Notes: a model not told the origin generated them from the sequence alone. Positions 22,073 through 29,044 are shown, numbered from the stretch's first letter. The stretch is DNA of 37,746 nt from a virus (IMGVR_UViG_3300010412_000039:1-37746), one strand, 5' to 3'. Program-made: numbers and translations.

Positions 22073-22548
22073 GTAAGAAACTTCAGAAATTTATTGAAAC
22101 TGCACTGGTAGAGGTTGATGCTAAAATTAAAAAGCTTGAAGATAAACTACGTGAGGAAAATGCAGATAACCTTGATGAAGATAAACTATCAAAGGCTCTT
22201 GATTGCCAAAAAGTTATAATGCTTATACAAGCTACCATAAAAGGTGGTATAAGATGGCTTGAAACAAAGAATGTAGAAGGTGAAGTTGCAATATCTTTTG
22301 TAGCATCTAATTTAGATGTCTTGACAAAACAGGGCAATCCATCGTTAATTTGCAATTATACTTACATGCAACCAGAGACAATTGAAGATCTAGAATACCA
22401 TTTTGATGTATTAATGACATTTCTGGAAGCAAAGAAATTAGGATGGAAGTCTGGAGTATATACACATAAAGACGTAAAAGAATTTAGGAAGAAAACAGAA
22501 CAACAAGCCAAGGAATATGAAACCTTTGTTGTGAGGGGGAGAGTATGA
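22069..22548 (+). CDS. Hypothetical protein with N-terminal coiled coil
   Basis: 159 residues. Residues about 5-45 are an amphipathic Lys/Glu-rich helix (VDAKIKKLEDKLREEN); a mixed domain follows. It overlaps genes on both sides by four bases. No family recognised. Confidence 0.72.
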   Translation: MSKKLQKFIETALVEVDAKIKKLEDKLREENADNLDEDKLSKALDCQKVIMLIQATIKGGIRWLETKNVEGEVAISFVASNLDVLTKQGNPSLICNYTYMQPETIEDLEYHFDVLMTFLEAKKLGWKSGVYTHKDVKEFRKKTEQQAKEYETFVVRGRV

Positions 22549-22700
22549 CAAAAGTTGAAAAGATCTATGGAGAATCTAAGCTAGAAGAGCTTCTTCAAGA
22601 CCTAAAAAATAGAGGAATTAAACCGGACACTGTTTTATCAGATGGTGGAAAATACTATACAGTCATTTATGAAGAAACAAATATTTTAAACGAAGGTTAA
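22545..22700 (+). CDS. Small hypothetical protein, 51 residues
   Basis: ATG 22545 overlaps the preceding stop, with GAGGGGGAG as SD. Helix-strand pattern (KLEELLQDLKNRGIKPDTV, then GGKYYTVIYEE). Its stop codon overlaps the -35 box of the next promoter, so this gene and that promoter are packed without any spacer. Confidence 0.65.
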   Translation: MTKVEKIYGESKLEELLQDLKNRGIKPDTVLSDGGKYYTVIYEETNILNEG

Positions 22701-22725
22701 CAAATACAAATAACCGTGTTACAAT
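22695..22725 (+). promoter_or_regulatory. Phage promoter, TTAACA-17-TACAAT
   Basis: GG then TTAACA (22697-22702), AAT, 17-bp spacer, TACAAT (22720-22725). One base off the family consensus in each box. It heads the exported-protein operon (22757-25091), which ends in a strong terminator. Confidence 0.72.
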
Positions 22726-22756
22726 CAAAGTAACTCAAACCTGTTAGGAGAATAAA

Positions 22757-23299
22757 ATGTATAAATGGAGAATGAGGTTAGCATTGCTAATTGCAATTAT
22801 GTTTGCATTTGGTTGCACTACCATTCGTCTGGTTACCAAAGATGGTATACCACTTCCACAAGAATCAATCCAAATAACAAATCCCCAAACAGGCATAACT
22901 GTAGAGTCAGTATTCATCAGGTATTATGAGGATTCACCAGAATCAATCTATCCTGAGTACCTAGAATTTAATAAGATCAATCATCTTTCCGATACCGATA
23001 CCCAGAAGACAACTAATGTAATTTTGTTTCTCAGAATATGGAACAAGAGAGAAGTTCCATATAAGGTAATAAAGTATATAAGATATGGTGATGGTAAAGA
23101 AGATTTCACAAAAAGTGTTGTATATAAAGGTAAAGATGTTGTAAGGCATTTCCAATTAGAAATGCCAATTGTTGAAGATAGACTTATTCAGATTCAAGCA
23201 GACGTTGCAGATGGTGAAGGTGACGTTATCTTCAAGTTGGGTTATTTTAACGTCAAGTTTGGATCTAAAAATATAGATGAGGGGATTAAAATAAAATAA
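22757..23299 (+). CDS. Probable lipoprotein
   Basis: 180 residues. A basic N-terminus and hydrophobic core end in AFGC at residue 20, an acceptable though not ideal lipobox, which predicts lipidation of C20. The mature part is beta-rich (TTNVILFLRIWNKREVPYKVI; DVIFKLGYFNVKFG). First gene after the promoter, SD TAGGAG. The fold resembles an immunoglobulin-like or YcfL-like lipoprotein by pattern only. Confidence 0.72.
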   Translation: MYKWRMRLALLIAIMFAFGCTTIRLVTKDGIPLPQESIQITNPQTGITVESVFIRYYEDSPESIYPEYLEFNKINHLSDTDTQKTTNVILFLRIWNKREVPYKVIKYIRYGDGKEDFTKSVVYKGKDVVRHFQLEMPIVEDRLIQIQADVADGEGDVIFKLGYFNVKFGSKNIDEGIKIK

Positions 23300-23312
23300 G
23301 AAAGGGGGTGTT

Positions 23313-23819
23313 ATGAATATGTGGAAAAAGATATTAGTAGTAGTTGCAATTCTAGCTACTGTCTTTTGTGCTGCACCTGTCATGGCTAATGGCTATTGGG
23401 GGAGCATGAATTATGCTGATGCTTCTGCTCAACAACAGTCCTGCTCATTAGCACTTGGTTTTTTACCAAGTTCTCATGTAGGGGGATTTGCCAATACTTT
23501 TACCTACACTGGATGTAATTATGCAGTGGCATATGGTGAAGGTCATAGTTGGGGTGGGGCTAGTACAGTATTTGGACTAGCAGGATCAAGAGGAATTGCT
23601 GGAAGTCAAGCACAGTCAATGACTCTTGGATATTGTAACTTCTCTATGGCTCAAGCTAGTGGTACTGCTAGTTATGCTGCTGTTGCAATGGGCTTTGGTG
23701 CTAATGCTGGTGGTGGGGCATATAGTGAATCGTTCACTCTTACCACAAATGGATTGGCAGTTGCAAGCCAAAGAAGTGCAGCAACATCTAGTTCATCCAC
23801 TGGTGGTTTTTTACGTTAA
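23313..23819 (+). CDS. Secreted Gly/Ala/Ser-rich protein
   Basis: 168 residues. Signal peptide (1 to about 25, ending APVMA before NGYWG). The mature protein is low in charge and rich in Gly, Ala, Ser and aromatics, with repeating stretches (SMTLGYCNFSMAQASGTASY; AVAMGFGANAGGGAYSES), suggesting a beta-solenoid, amyloid-like or surface-fibre protein. Three or four cysteines are dispersed. SD AAAGGGGGTG. No family recognised. Confidence 0.7.
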   Translation: MNMWKKILVVVAILATVFCAAPVMANGYWGSMNYADASAQQQSCSLALGFLPSSHVGGFANTFTYTGCNYAVAYGEGHSWGGASTVFGLAGSRGIAGSQAQSMTLGYCNFSMAQASGTASYAAVAMGFGANAGGGAYSESFTLTTNGLAVASQRSAATSSSSTGGFLR

Positions 23820-23851
23820 CCTTTAAACAAAATCTTTGAAAGGAGAAACCT

Positions 23852-24841
23852 ATGAAAAAACTGTTAATGTGTTTAGTGGTAATTTTTGCTGCTCTAACAC
23901 TTGTTGTTCCTGCACTTGCCGATGGTGGTGATAAAGTCACTATTAAAGATAATCAGGTTCAGGGTGCAGTGGGTATTGGTAACATGGGTGTTCAGAATAG
24001 TGGTAATATGAATAAAGCTACTATTCTTGGTCCTGGTGCTGAATTGAACTCAACTACTGTTAATGGTGGTATTCGTAACAGCAACATGAACATGAACATG
24101 AACATGAACAACAACTCTGCTAGTGCTGATGCTTCTGCAAATGCTAGTGCTGATGCTACTGCTGTTAATAACACCGACAATACCAATGTTAACCTGAACA
24201 AGACTTCTCAGGCTAATCAGCAGTCAATCACAATTGAAGCAACAGAAATTCCAAGGCAATTTGCCATTGGTACAGAGATCAATTATCCTGGTATGCCTGG
24301 ATACTTTGGTCCTGCTACCAATCAACCTAACTATGTTAAGGCTGAAGTTATTACTGAGTTCCAGAAAGAATTTACAAGAGAGTATGTTGAAGCTGCACTT
24401 ACCTCTCATTCTGGAACAAGCTTTAGCATGAAGAAAAGATTCCATTACTACACTGGCAAGAAGGCTTCAGCAGACCGTAAGGCAACTGATGCTCTTACTG
24501 TTACCATCAATAAACCTGAAGGTAAAAAAGTTAGAGTAGTTGGTTACTGCAACATCTGGTCAACCAGTGTAAACAAAGACTCCTTGGACGTTTTCTTTTC
24601 TGCATTGCAGGATATGTTGAATGTCGAAGGTGGTGCTAACACTGTATGGCTTACTGGTGAAGGTGCTATGAATGTTGTTAAGTCATTCGGATGGGGTATT
24701 GGTCTCAACTACTCCCATGCATTTGTGAATGGCAACAATGACCAATCCGGTAATGCTACAGGTGGTACTGGTATCAGTGGTGGTGAAGCAGGATACAGGG
24801 CAAAACCTTTTATGCAACTACAACTTCTGATAGTTGAGTAA
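23852..24841 (+). CDS. Secreted Asn/Ala-rich repeat protein
   Basis: 329 residues. Signal peptide to about residue 23 (ALA before DGG). Residues about 30-125 are low-complexity, rich in Asn, Ala, Ser and Thr, with VGIGNMGVQNSGNMNKA, a MNMNMNMN run and a SADASANASADATA repeat. Such composition recalls curlin-like or other functional amyloids. Residues about 130-329 form a more ordinary domain (ITEFQKEFTREYVEAAL; VRVVGYCNIW). It may be an assembly or adhesin component with the preceding protein. SD AAAGGAG. Confidence 0.72.
   Translation: MKKLLMCLVVIFAALTLVVPALADGGDKVTIKDNQVQGAVGIGNMGVQNSGNMNKATILGPGAELNSTTVNGGIRNSNMNMNMNMNNNSASADASANASADATAVNNTDNTNVNLNKTSQANQQSITIEATEIPRQFAIGTEINYPGMPGYFGPATNQPNYVKAEVITEFQKEFTREYVEAALTSHSGTSFSMKKRFHYYTGKKASADRKATDALTVTINKPEGKKVRVVGYCNIWSTSVNKDSLDVFFSALQDMLNVEGGANTVWLTGEGAMNVVKSFGWGIGLNYSHAFVNGNNDQSGNATGGTGISGGEAGYRAKPFMQLQLLIVE
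24083..24106 (+). repeat. AACATG x4 hexamer tandem repeat within a CDS
   Basis: Four perfect AACATG units encode the Asn-Met run of the secreted protein. Just downstream, GCTAGTGCTGATGCT occurs twice (24119-24133 and 24143-24157). Copy changes would stay in frame and alter only protein length. Confidence 0.85.
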
Positions 24842-24854
24842 AGGTAGGTGACCT

Positions 24855-25091
24855 ATGGATGCACGTAACATAAATGGGCATTTAACGGCAACATGGGTCT
24901 ATTGTGCCAAATGTGGTACAGGATTTGTAGGTGATATGAGTATGCAATCCTGTCCTGGTTGTATGAAGAAACATCGTATCAACATCAGGAATAACACTCT
25001 TGATGCATGGGATTGGTTAGCAGTTAGTTTAATCCCTCTATTTGGCACATTTTTCTGTTTACTTGATTCACTAACAAAGTGGTACTACTAG
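24855..25091 (+). CDS. Zinc-ribbon protein with C-terminal membrane segment
   Basis: 78 residues. CAKC and CPGC pairs form an N-terminal zinc ribbon, and a hydrophobic segment (about 52-72: WLAVSLIPLFGTFFCLLD) follows. The gene has the same extended SD (TAAAGGTAGGTGACCT) as the HNH gene. Last gene of the exported-protein operon; a membrane-bound ribbon could help assemble or regulate it. Confidence 0.7.
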   Translation: MDARNINGHLTATWVYCAKCGTGFVGDMSMQSCPGCMKKHRINIRNNTLDAWDWLAVSLIPLFGTFFCLLDSLTKWYY

Positions 25092-25120
25092 AAACTTTCT
25101 AGAAAGTTTTTGGATGTAGA

Positions 25121-25151
25121 AGAGATGGGAGAAATCCCATCTCTTTTTTTT
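25121..25151 (+). terminator. Rho-independent terminator
   Basis: AGAGATGGGA (25121-25130), GAAA tetraloop, perfect complement TCCCATCTCT (25135-25144), then a long T-run. It closes the exported-protein operon. An 18-bp perfect palindrome AAACTTTCTAGAAAGTTT (25092-25109), followed by T, lies just upstream, directly after the stop codon. Confidence 0.93.
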
Positions 25152-25159
25152 CTTTTGGG

Positions 25160-25190
25160 GGTTTACAATTACATAAAAGTGTCGTATAAT
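25160..25190 (+). promoter_or_regulatory. Phage promoter, TTTACA-17-TATAAT, for the SSB gene
   Basis: GG then TTTACA (25162-25167), 17 bp, perfect TATAAT (25185-25190). It lies directly after the terminator and about 95 nt before the SSB start codon, leaving a long leader that holds regular repeats. Confidence 0.88.
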
Positions 25191-25218
25191 TGTCATAAGC
25201 CTAGAGACAAGTTACCCG

Positions 25219-25291
25219 AAATTACCGATATATTACCCGAAATTAACGAAATCAGAAGGCTAAATTAACATAGAAAAGGAGACAAATTAAC
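25219..25291 (+). promoter_or_regulatory. Candidate autoregulatory RNA operator in the SSB leader
   Basis: Four boxes of AAATTAMC at 25219, 25240, 25262 and 25284, with spacings of 21, 22 and 22 nt; the last runs up to the start codon at 25293. The first two lie in a longer repeat, TTACCCGAAATTA. The SD (AAAAGGAG, 25274-25281) sits between the third and fourth. T4 gp32 represses its own translation by cooperative binding to an unstructured leader; this layout suggests the same. Confidence 0.6.
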
Positions 25292-25292
25292 G

Positions 25293-26276
25293 ATGAGTAA
25301 ATGGATTGACAAAGAATTGTTCAACAAATTTGCTGAACAAAAGACAAAAGAAGCTGAACAAGAACAGCAAAACAAAGGCAGTACCTCAAGAATGGGGAAG
25401 ATTTGGCCAACACCTGAAAGAGGAAGTGTTGATAAGCCAAAAGTTTATGAAGGTAGATTCCTACCGGATCAAAAGGGCAAATTCTATCTAAAGTATTTTT
25501 ACCATATGTTCATGTCAGGAGAACAATGGCAATTTATTTTATGCCCTAAGACAGAATCAATGGATAACTGGTGTCCATGGTGTTCTGTAACTCAGAAGCT
25601 TTTTATGGGAGGATCTGAAGATAAAAAGCAAGCACAGGTTTATAAGAGAAAAGAAAAATATGTTGGAAACTGGTTTATAGTAAAAGATCCTAGAGATGTT
25701 GAGAAAGAAGATCCAGAAGATAAAGTAGAAAATACTGTAAGGCTCTATGAATTTCCTGGTAGAGTAGAATCAAAACTTAAGCAAGAAATTACAGATACCA
25801 AGCAAGGTTACGGATATGCTATTTTTGATCCAGGTGAAGATGGGTTTAATTTCATCCTCAAAGTAAAGTCTACTAAGAAAGACAGAGAGGGTAGAACTTG
25901 GCCAGATTATAGTGATTCAATGTTCTCTAGGCAATCTGAAGCTCTTGGCAGTGACAGACAGATTCAACAGATCTTGAAAAACTGTTATGATCTTGAAGAG
26001 TATGTTAAAGATCTAGAGAGACCTGAAGATGAAATTAAAGATCTTCTAAAGGTGGAAATGGTATGGGATCTTGTAGAGTCTGAGTGGCAAAGAATGAAAG
26101 GTCTTCAAGAAACAAAAGAGAAAGTAGAGAGAACCAGAAAAGAAGAAAAAGAGCTTGAACTACCAAACGATGAACCTCAAGCAGAAGAGCCAAAAGAAGA
26201 AGAAGAACCAGAAGAGGTTAAAACTGTAGAAGAAGAATCAGATGAAGACTTGTTGGCAGAATTAGAAAATCTGTAA
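25293..26276 (+). CDS. Single-stranded DNA-binding protein, T4 gp32-like
   Basis: 327 residues. Zinc ligands H71, C84, C94 and C97 have the same 13-10-3 spacing as T4 gp32 (H64, C77, C87, C90), within aromatic-rich OB-fold strands (KFYLKYFYHMF; WQFILCP). The N-terminal region is basic and Gln-rich, the place of the cooperativity domain. The C-terminus from about 270 is highly acidic (EEPKEEEEPEEVK; ending DLLAELENL), the usual docking tail for replication partners. It would coat single-stranded DNA and organise the replisome. It has its own promoter, repeat-bearing leader and downstream hairpin. Confidence 0.92.
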   Translation: MSKWIDKELFNKFAEQKTKEAEQEQQNKGSTSRMGKIWPTPERGSVDKPKVYEGRFLPDQKGKFYLKYFYHMFMSGEQWQFILCPKTESMDNWCPWCSVTQKLFMGGSEDKKQAQVYKRKEKYVGNWFIVKDPRDVEKEDPEDKVENTVRLYEFPGRVESKLKQEITDTKQGYGYAIFDPGEDGFNFILKVKSTKKDREGRTWPDYSDSMFSRQSEALGSDRQIQQILKNCYDLEEYVKDLERPEDEIKDLLKVEMVWDLVESEWQRMKGLQETKEKVERTRKEEKELELPNDEPQAEEPKEEEEPEEVKTVEEESDEDLLAELENL

Positions 26277-26317
26277 TCATCTGTGACCAGTATAACTTGG
26301 TTCCATCAAAAAATGTG

Positions 26318-26356
26318 CAAGGGGAGGTATCCCCTCCCCTTGACAACCTCTTTTTT
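26318..26356 (+). terminator. Probable terminator after the SSB gene
   Basis: CAAGGGGAGG (26318-26327), five-base loop, complement CCTCCCCTTG (26333-26342). The T-run (26351-26356) begins about eight bases after the stem, further than ideal, so termination may be partial and allow read-through into hsp20. The region 26277-26317 shows nothing else. Confidence 0.65.
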
Positions 26357-26367
26357 ATGATTATCTT
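26340..26367 (+). promoter_or_regulatory. Candidate promoter for hsp20, TTGACA-16-TATCTT
   Basis: TTGACA (26340-26345) is the perfect sigma70 -35, with TATCTT (26362-26367) 16 bp later. It differs from the TTTACA-17 family. A start near 26374 would leave only a short leader carrying the SD and would exclude the 5' half of the hairpin described at 26346-26389. The -10 is poor. Confidence 0.4.
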
Positions 26368-26389
26368 TTTTCAAAAAAGATAAGGAGGT
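26346..26389 (+). promoter_or_regulatory. Candidate RNA thermometer over the hsp20 ribosome-binding site
   Basis: ACCTCTTT (26346-26353) can pair with AAGGAGGT (26382-26389), masking the complete SD in eight pairs including one U-G. An inner AU-rich stem, ATCTTTTT/AAAAAGAT (26363-26370/26374-26381), stacks beneath it. Weak U-rich pairing over AGGA upstream of a small heat-shock gene is the hallmark of fourU-type thermometers. It would act only on transcripts that begin upstream of 26346. Confidence 0.42.
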
Positions 26390-26396
26390 ATTTGAA

Positions 26397-26765
26397 ATGT
26401 TACCAGTAAGAAGAGGAAGAGGATGGAATAGTTTTTTCAAAGAGTTTGATGAACTAGCTTCAGCATTCAGTGAGGTCTTTGATGATACTGTTTGTTATTC
26501 AGTAGGAGAAGACAGAGTGTTTGAGTTAGAGGTTCCAGGTTTTAATGAAACTAATATTAATGTTGAGTTATCAAACGGTATACTCACCATTAAAGGAACT
26601 AGAGAAGTAAAGGAAGGTTGTTATGCTGGACGTAAAGAGATCTACAAAAGATATACAGTTGGTTCTCATGAAGAGGTTGATGCAAGTATCAAAGATGGTA
26701 TTTTAAGATTAACTCTTAAAACTCCTAAAGAAGATGTGAAGAAAATAGAGCTTAAATCAAATTAA
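26397..26765 (+). CDS. Small heat-shock protein, Hsp20/alpha-crystallin family
   Basis: 122 residues. The alpha-crystallin domain spans about residues 35-120: VFELEVPGF, INVELSNGILTIKG, the strand pair YAGRKEIYKRYTV, then IKDGILRLTLKTPKE, where the conserved A-x-x-x-G-x-L motif appears as ASIKDGILRL. The N-terminal arm is short. No I-x-I tail motif is evident at the C-terminus (KIELKSN), so oligomers may be small. An ATP-independent holdase; phage copies are known in cyanophages and others and probably protect phage proteins. SD AAGGAGG; own terminator downstream. Confidence 0.95.
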   Translation: MLPVRRGRGWNSFFKEFDELASAFSEVFDDTVCYSVGEDRVFELEVPGFNETNINVELSNGILTIKGTREVKEGCYAGRKEIYKRYTVGSHEEVDASIKDGILRLTLKTPKEDVKKIELKSN

Positions 26766-26784
26766 TTTCATTTTGTTCTCTTTT

Positions 26785-26846
26785 AAAAGACCTTCATTCT
26801 TATAAATATCTTATAGATATATAAATAAGAGTGTAAGGTCTTTTTT
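26785..26846 (+). terminator. Rho-independent terminator after hsp20
   Basis: AAAAGACCTT (26785-26794) pairs with AAGGTCTTTT (26835-26844). Between them ATTCTTAT pairs with ATAAGAGT (one G-U) and ATATC with GATAT, giving a long AU-rich hairpin followed by T. The gap 26766-26866 holds nothing else. Confidence 0.85.
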
Positions 26847-26866
26847 GTTATAGGAGAAATAAGAAC

Positions 26867-27139
26867 ATGAAGCTCAAAAAATATCTAGAGGAAAAGGTTA
26901 CATTTAAAGGAAAAGATATAGGATGGGGAGCATACCCTAAAGGATGGGATAGAGGATCAGTACAGAAATTTGCAAAATCCCTTACAAAGGAAACTGGTAA
27001 ATCTCCTGATGATAAGGGATGGTTCGATGCTTGTGTTAAAAAGATTAAAGGTAAGCTAAGTGATCCAGAAGCTTTTTGTGCATCTGTAAGAGATGAAGCA
27101 AAGGGAACTACAATGTGGAGAGGTAAACATAAAAAATGA
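26867..27139 (+). CDS. Hypothetical protein with DPEAFC motif and capsid-targeting-like N-terminus
   Basis: 90 residues. The first ten, MKLKKYLEEK, have LxE at 7-9 like the proteins at 3535 and 34744. The C-terminal half (WFDACVKKIKGKLSDPEAFCASVRDEAKG) matches a small domain seen in many phage proteins, with paired cysteines in FDAC and EAFCA. An N-terminal tag cleaved in the capsid would suggest a packaged or scaffold protein; that is inference. SD TAGGAG. Confidence 0.78.
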   Translation: MKLKKYLEEKVTFKGKDIGWGAYPKGWDRGSVQKFAKSLTKETGKSPDDKGWFDACVKKIKGKLSDPEAFCASVRDEAKGTTMWRGKHKK

Positions 27140-27306
27140 ATCTTCCTCAACATAATCCAAATGATCCGTATCAAAGGTTTGCAGTGGCTTGTCCTAACTG
27201 TAAGAAAGTAATTCATGTTGCATCTCCAGGCTATTCTGGAGTGTCTTTCTTTTGTCCTATGTGTGGTCATGATTGGGAGGAAAGGGAAGATGAAGATGAT
27301 GATTAA
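27136..27306 (+). CDS. Small zinc-ribbon protein, 56 residues
   Basis: ATG 27136 overlaps the preceding stop (ATGA). CPNC and CPMC pairs, 22 residues apart, form a zinc ribbon, and the C-terminus is acidic (EEREDEDDD). Ribbon plus acidic tail recalls small transcription-related proteins, but no family is recognised. Confidence 0.68.
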   Translation: MNLPQHNPNDPYQRFAVACPNCKKVIHVASPGYSGVSFFCPMCGHDWEEREDEDDD

Positions 27307-27309
27307 ATT

Positions 27310-27849
27310 ATGGCAAAAGGTGGAGATTTCGAAAGAGAGATAAGTAGGTTTCTAACTAAATGGGCAAGTGGAAAAGAAAAGCCCTATTGGTATTGGAGAC
27401 TGCTAGGAAGTGGCTCAGTTGCTACATTATCTGAAGCCAATAAAGAGCTATCGGGTGATATTCATGCATTAAAACCTGAAGCATGTTTTCTTACCGATAG
27501 GTTTTGTATTGAATGTAAAACAGGATATCCCAATACAAAATTTCACCAGCACCTTAAGGGTATTAAAACTTTTAATATAAGGGAGTTCTGGGAACAAACT
27601 ATAAGAGATTCTGATAGATCCTTGAAATTTCCCTTGTTGATCTATCGTAGGAAAGGCATGAAGCCTATTGTTGGAATTGATATTGTTATTCAACATAATC
27701 TTGGATATAAGCTTCAAAGCTTGAACTTTATACAGCTTGGAAATTTTGAGAACAATATACCACCAATTTGGTTCTATGATATGGAGGGATTTTTTAAATT
27801 GATTTCTCCAGAAGATATTAAAGAAATTAAAGTAAGGGAAATAATTTAA
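27310..27849 (+). CDS. PD-(D/E)XK family nuclease
   Basis: 179 residues. GGDFEREISRFLTKW carries the conserved Glu (E8); SGD (D50) and IECK (E68, K70) form the D-x17-ExK catalytic core; RLLGSGS between them is typical of phage resolvase- or recombination-nuclease-like members. It probably cleaves branched or damaged DNA during replication. Which DNA structure it recognises cannot be told. It overlaps the next gene by one base. Confidence 0.82.
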   Translation: MAKGGDFEREISRFLTKWASGKEKPYWYWRLLGSGSVATLSEANKELSGDIHALKPEACFLTDRFCIECKTGYPNTKFHQHLKGIKTFNIREFWEQTIRDSDRSLKFPLLIYRRKGMKPIVGIDIVIQHNLGYKLQSLNFIQLGNFENNIPPIWFYDMEGFFKLISPEDIKEIKVREII

Positions 27850-28139
27850 TGGCAAAGATAACTATAGATCAAGAACAATGGTCTGATATAGTTCTAGTTT
27901 ATATACTAGATACTATACAGAAAGCAAAACAACTTGAGGGAACATCAGAGACATACAAAGAATTTATTAGAGAAATTGGAACAACAATAAGGCCAAAACT
28001 GATAAAGCATTTTTTAGATACGGATGTTGAAATAAGAGTTCTATATAGACTTATTAGGGATGCTTTTTCACCAAGGGCAGATAAAACAATAATTGATATA
28101 ACAAAATCACTTACAAAATTTGGAAAGAAAGAAGATTAA
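27849..28139 (+). CDS. Hypothetical 96-residue helical protein
   Basis: Starts in the stop of the nuclease gene (TAATG), SD AAGGGAA. Helical throughout (IVLVYILDTIQKAKQLEG; YRLIRDAF; IIDITKSLTKFG). A partner for the nuclease is possible from the coupling but unproven. No family recognised. Confidence 0.7.
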   Translation: MAKITIDQEQWSDIVLVYILDTIQKAKQLEGTSETYKEFIREIGTTIRPKLIKHFLDTDVEIRVLYRLIRDAFSPRADKTIIDITKSLTKFGKKED

Positions 28140-28158
28140 AGTGTAGGAGGTAAATATT

Positions 28159-28476
28159 ATGGGTGAAATGCTTGGTGCTGAAAATGGTCATGGTCCAGAG
28201 ACCATAGCACAACAAGATTTAGCAGTTAAAGAACCAGAAGGTGGATTTGCCACTGATGTTGATGGTGTAATGGCCAACGGAGAAAGAGAAGGCAAACCAG
28301 TTTTTGATGTTGAACATGGAGAGTTCTATCAAAACATGGAATTTGGTAGAAAGAGACTTCGTTTCAAAAGTGGTTCAAACATACAGCAATACATGCAAGG
28401 AACCAGATACAATAGACCATTTTTCATTAGATATACTGATGATAATGGCAAACAATATATAAGAAGGGTGAAGTAA
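28159..28476 (+). CDS. Hypothetical 105-residue protein
   Basis: Strong SD TAGGAGG. The N-terminal half is Gly/Glu-rich and possibly disordered (MGEMLGAENGHGPETIAQQ). The C-terminal half is basic and beta-like (GRKRLRFKSGSNIQQYMQG; FFIRYTDDNGKQYIRRVK). No family recognised. Confidence 0.7.
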   Translation: MGEMLGAENGHGPETIAQQDLAVKEPEGGFATDVDGVMANGEREGKPVFDVEHGEFYQNMEFGRKRLRFKSGSNIQQYMQGTRYNRPFFIRYTDDNGKQYIRRVK

Positions 28477-28477
28477 T

Positions 28478-28798
28478 ATGAAAAAGTTAATTATACTATT
28501 CGTTACACTATTTTTAATATTAGGTGGTGCTGGTGGTGTTTTTGCTGGTGGAGGTAGGTCAGGTAAAAAGTTCGATAGAAGTCACCTTCTCTATCACAAT
28601 TTCATGGGGGGAGATCATCTTCTCTATCATCATACCTTCCCTCATCATAATTATCATCATGGGTATCACTGGCAAAGTCCACATCACTATTATCAGCCTG
28701 GATACATGTCACCAGGATATATAATAATGATGAAAAAATATAGACCACACTGTTTAAAGAATCACATTATAAGAGACAGATTTCAAAATAGAAGATAA
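28478..28798 (+). CDS. Exported histidine-rich protein
   Basis: 106 residues. Signal peptide (1 to about 23, ending VFA before GGG). The mature region has about 14 His, many paired (YHHTFPHHNYHHGYH, then SPHHYYQPGY), plus many Tyr, and a basic C-terminus. Such a composition binds Ni, Zn or Cu in other exported proteins; a metal role here is inference. It starts two bases after the preceding stop and overlaps the next by one. Confidence 0.72.
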   Translation: MKKLIILFVTLFLILGGAGGVFAGGGRSGKKFDRSHLLYHNFMGGDHLLYHHTFPHHNYHHGYHWQSPHHYYQPGYMSPGYIIMMKKYRPHCLKNHIIRDRFQNRR

Positions 28799-29031
28799 TG
28801 TTTGAAGATATTTTAGGTCCAAAGAAAGACCGTCTTCTTCAACTACCAGAACTACCAGACATAGATTTTGAAGGTTGTCCTTATTGTGGGGCATTGAATA
28901 TAGAGGAAGATGGTATAGGTGCATTTCCCAATGCAAAACAATTCAATCAACCTATGGTATGTAATACTTGTGGTGGTAAGTGGACGGTGGAATATGATGA
29001 AGATCTAGAAATAAAAAATGTAGTATATTGA
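28798..29031 (+). CDS. Small zinc-ribbon protein, 77 residues
   Basis: CPYCG and CNTCGGKW pairs, about 28 residues apart, form a zinc ribbon in a beta setting; the flanks are acidic. The start shares a base with the stop of the His-rich gene (TAATG). No family recognised. Confidence 0.7.
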   Translation: MFEDILGPKKDRLLQLPELPDIDFEGCPYCGALNIEEDGIGAFPNAKQFNQPMVCNTCGGKWTVEYDEDLEIKNVVY

Positions 29032-29044
29032 AAGGAAAATTGTG

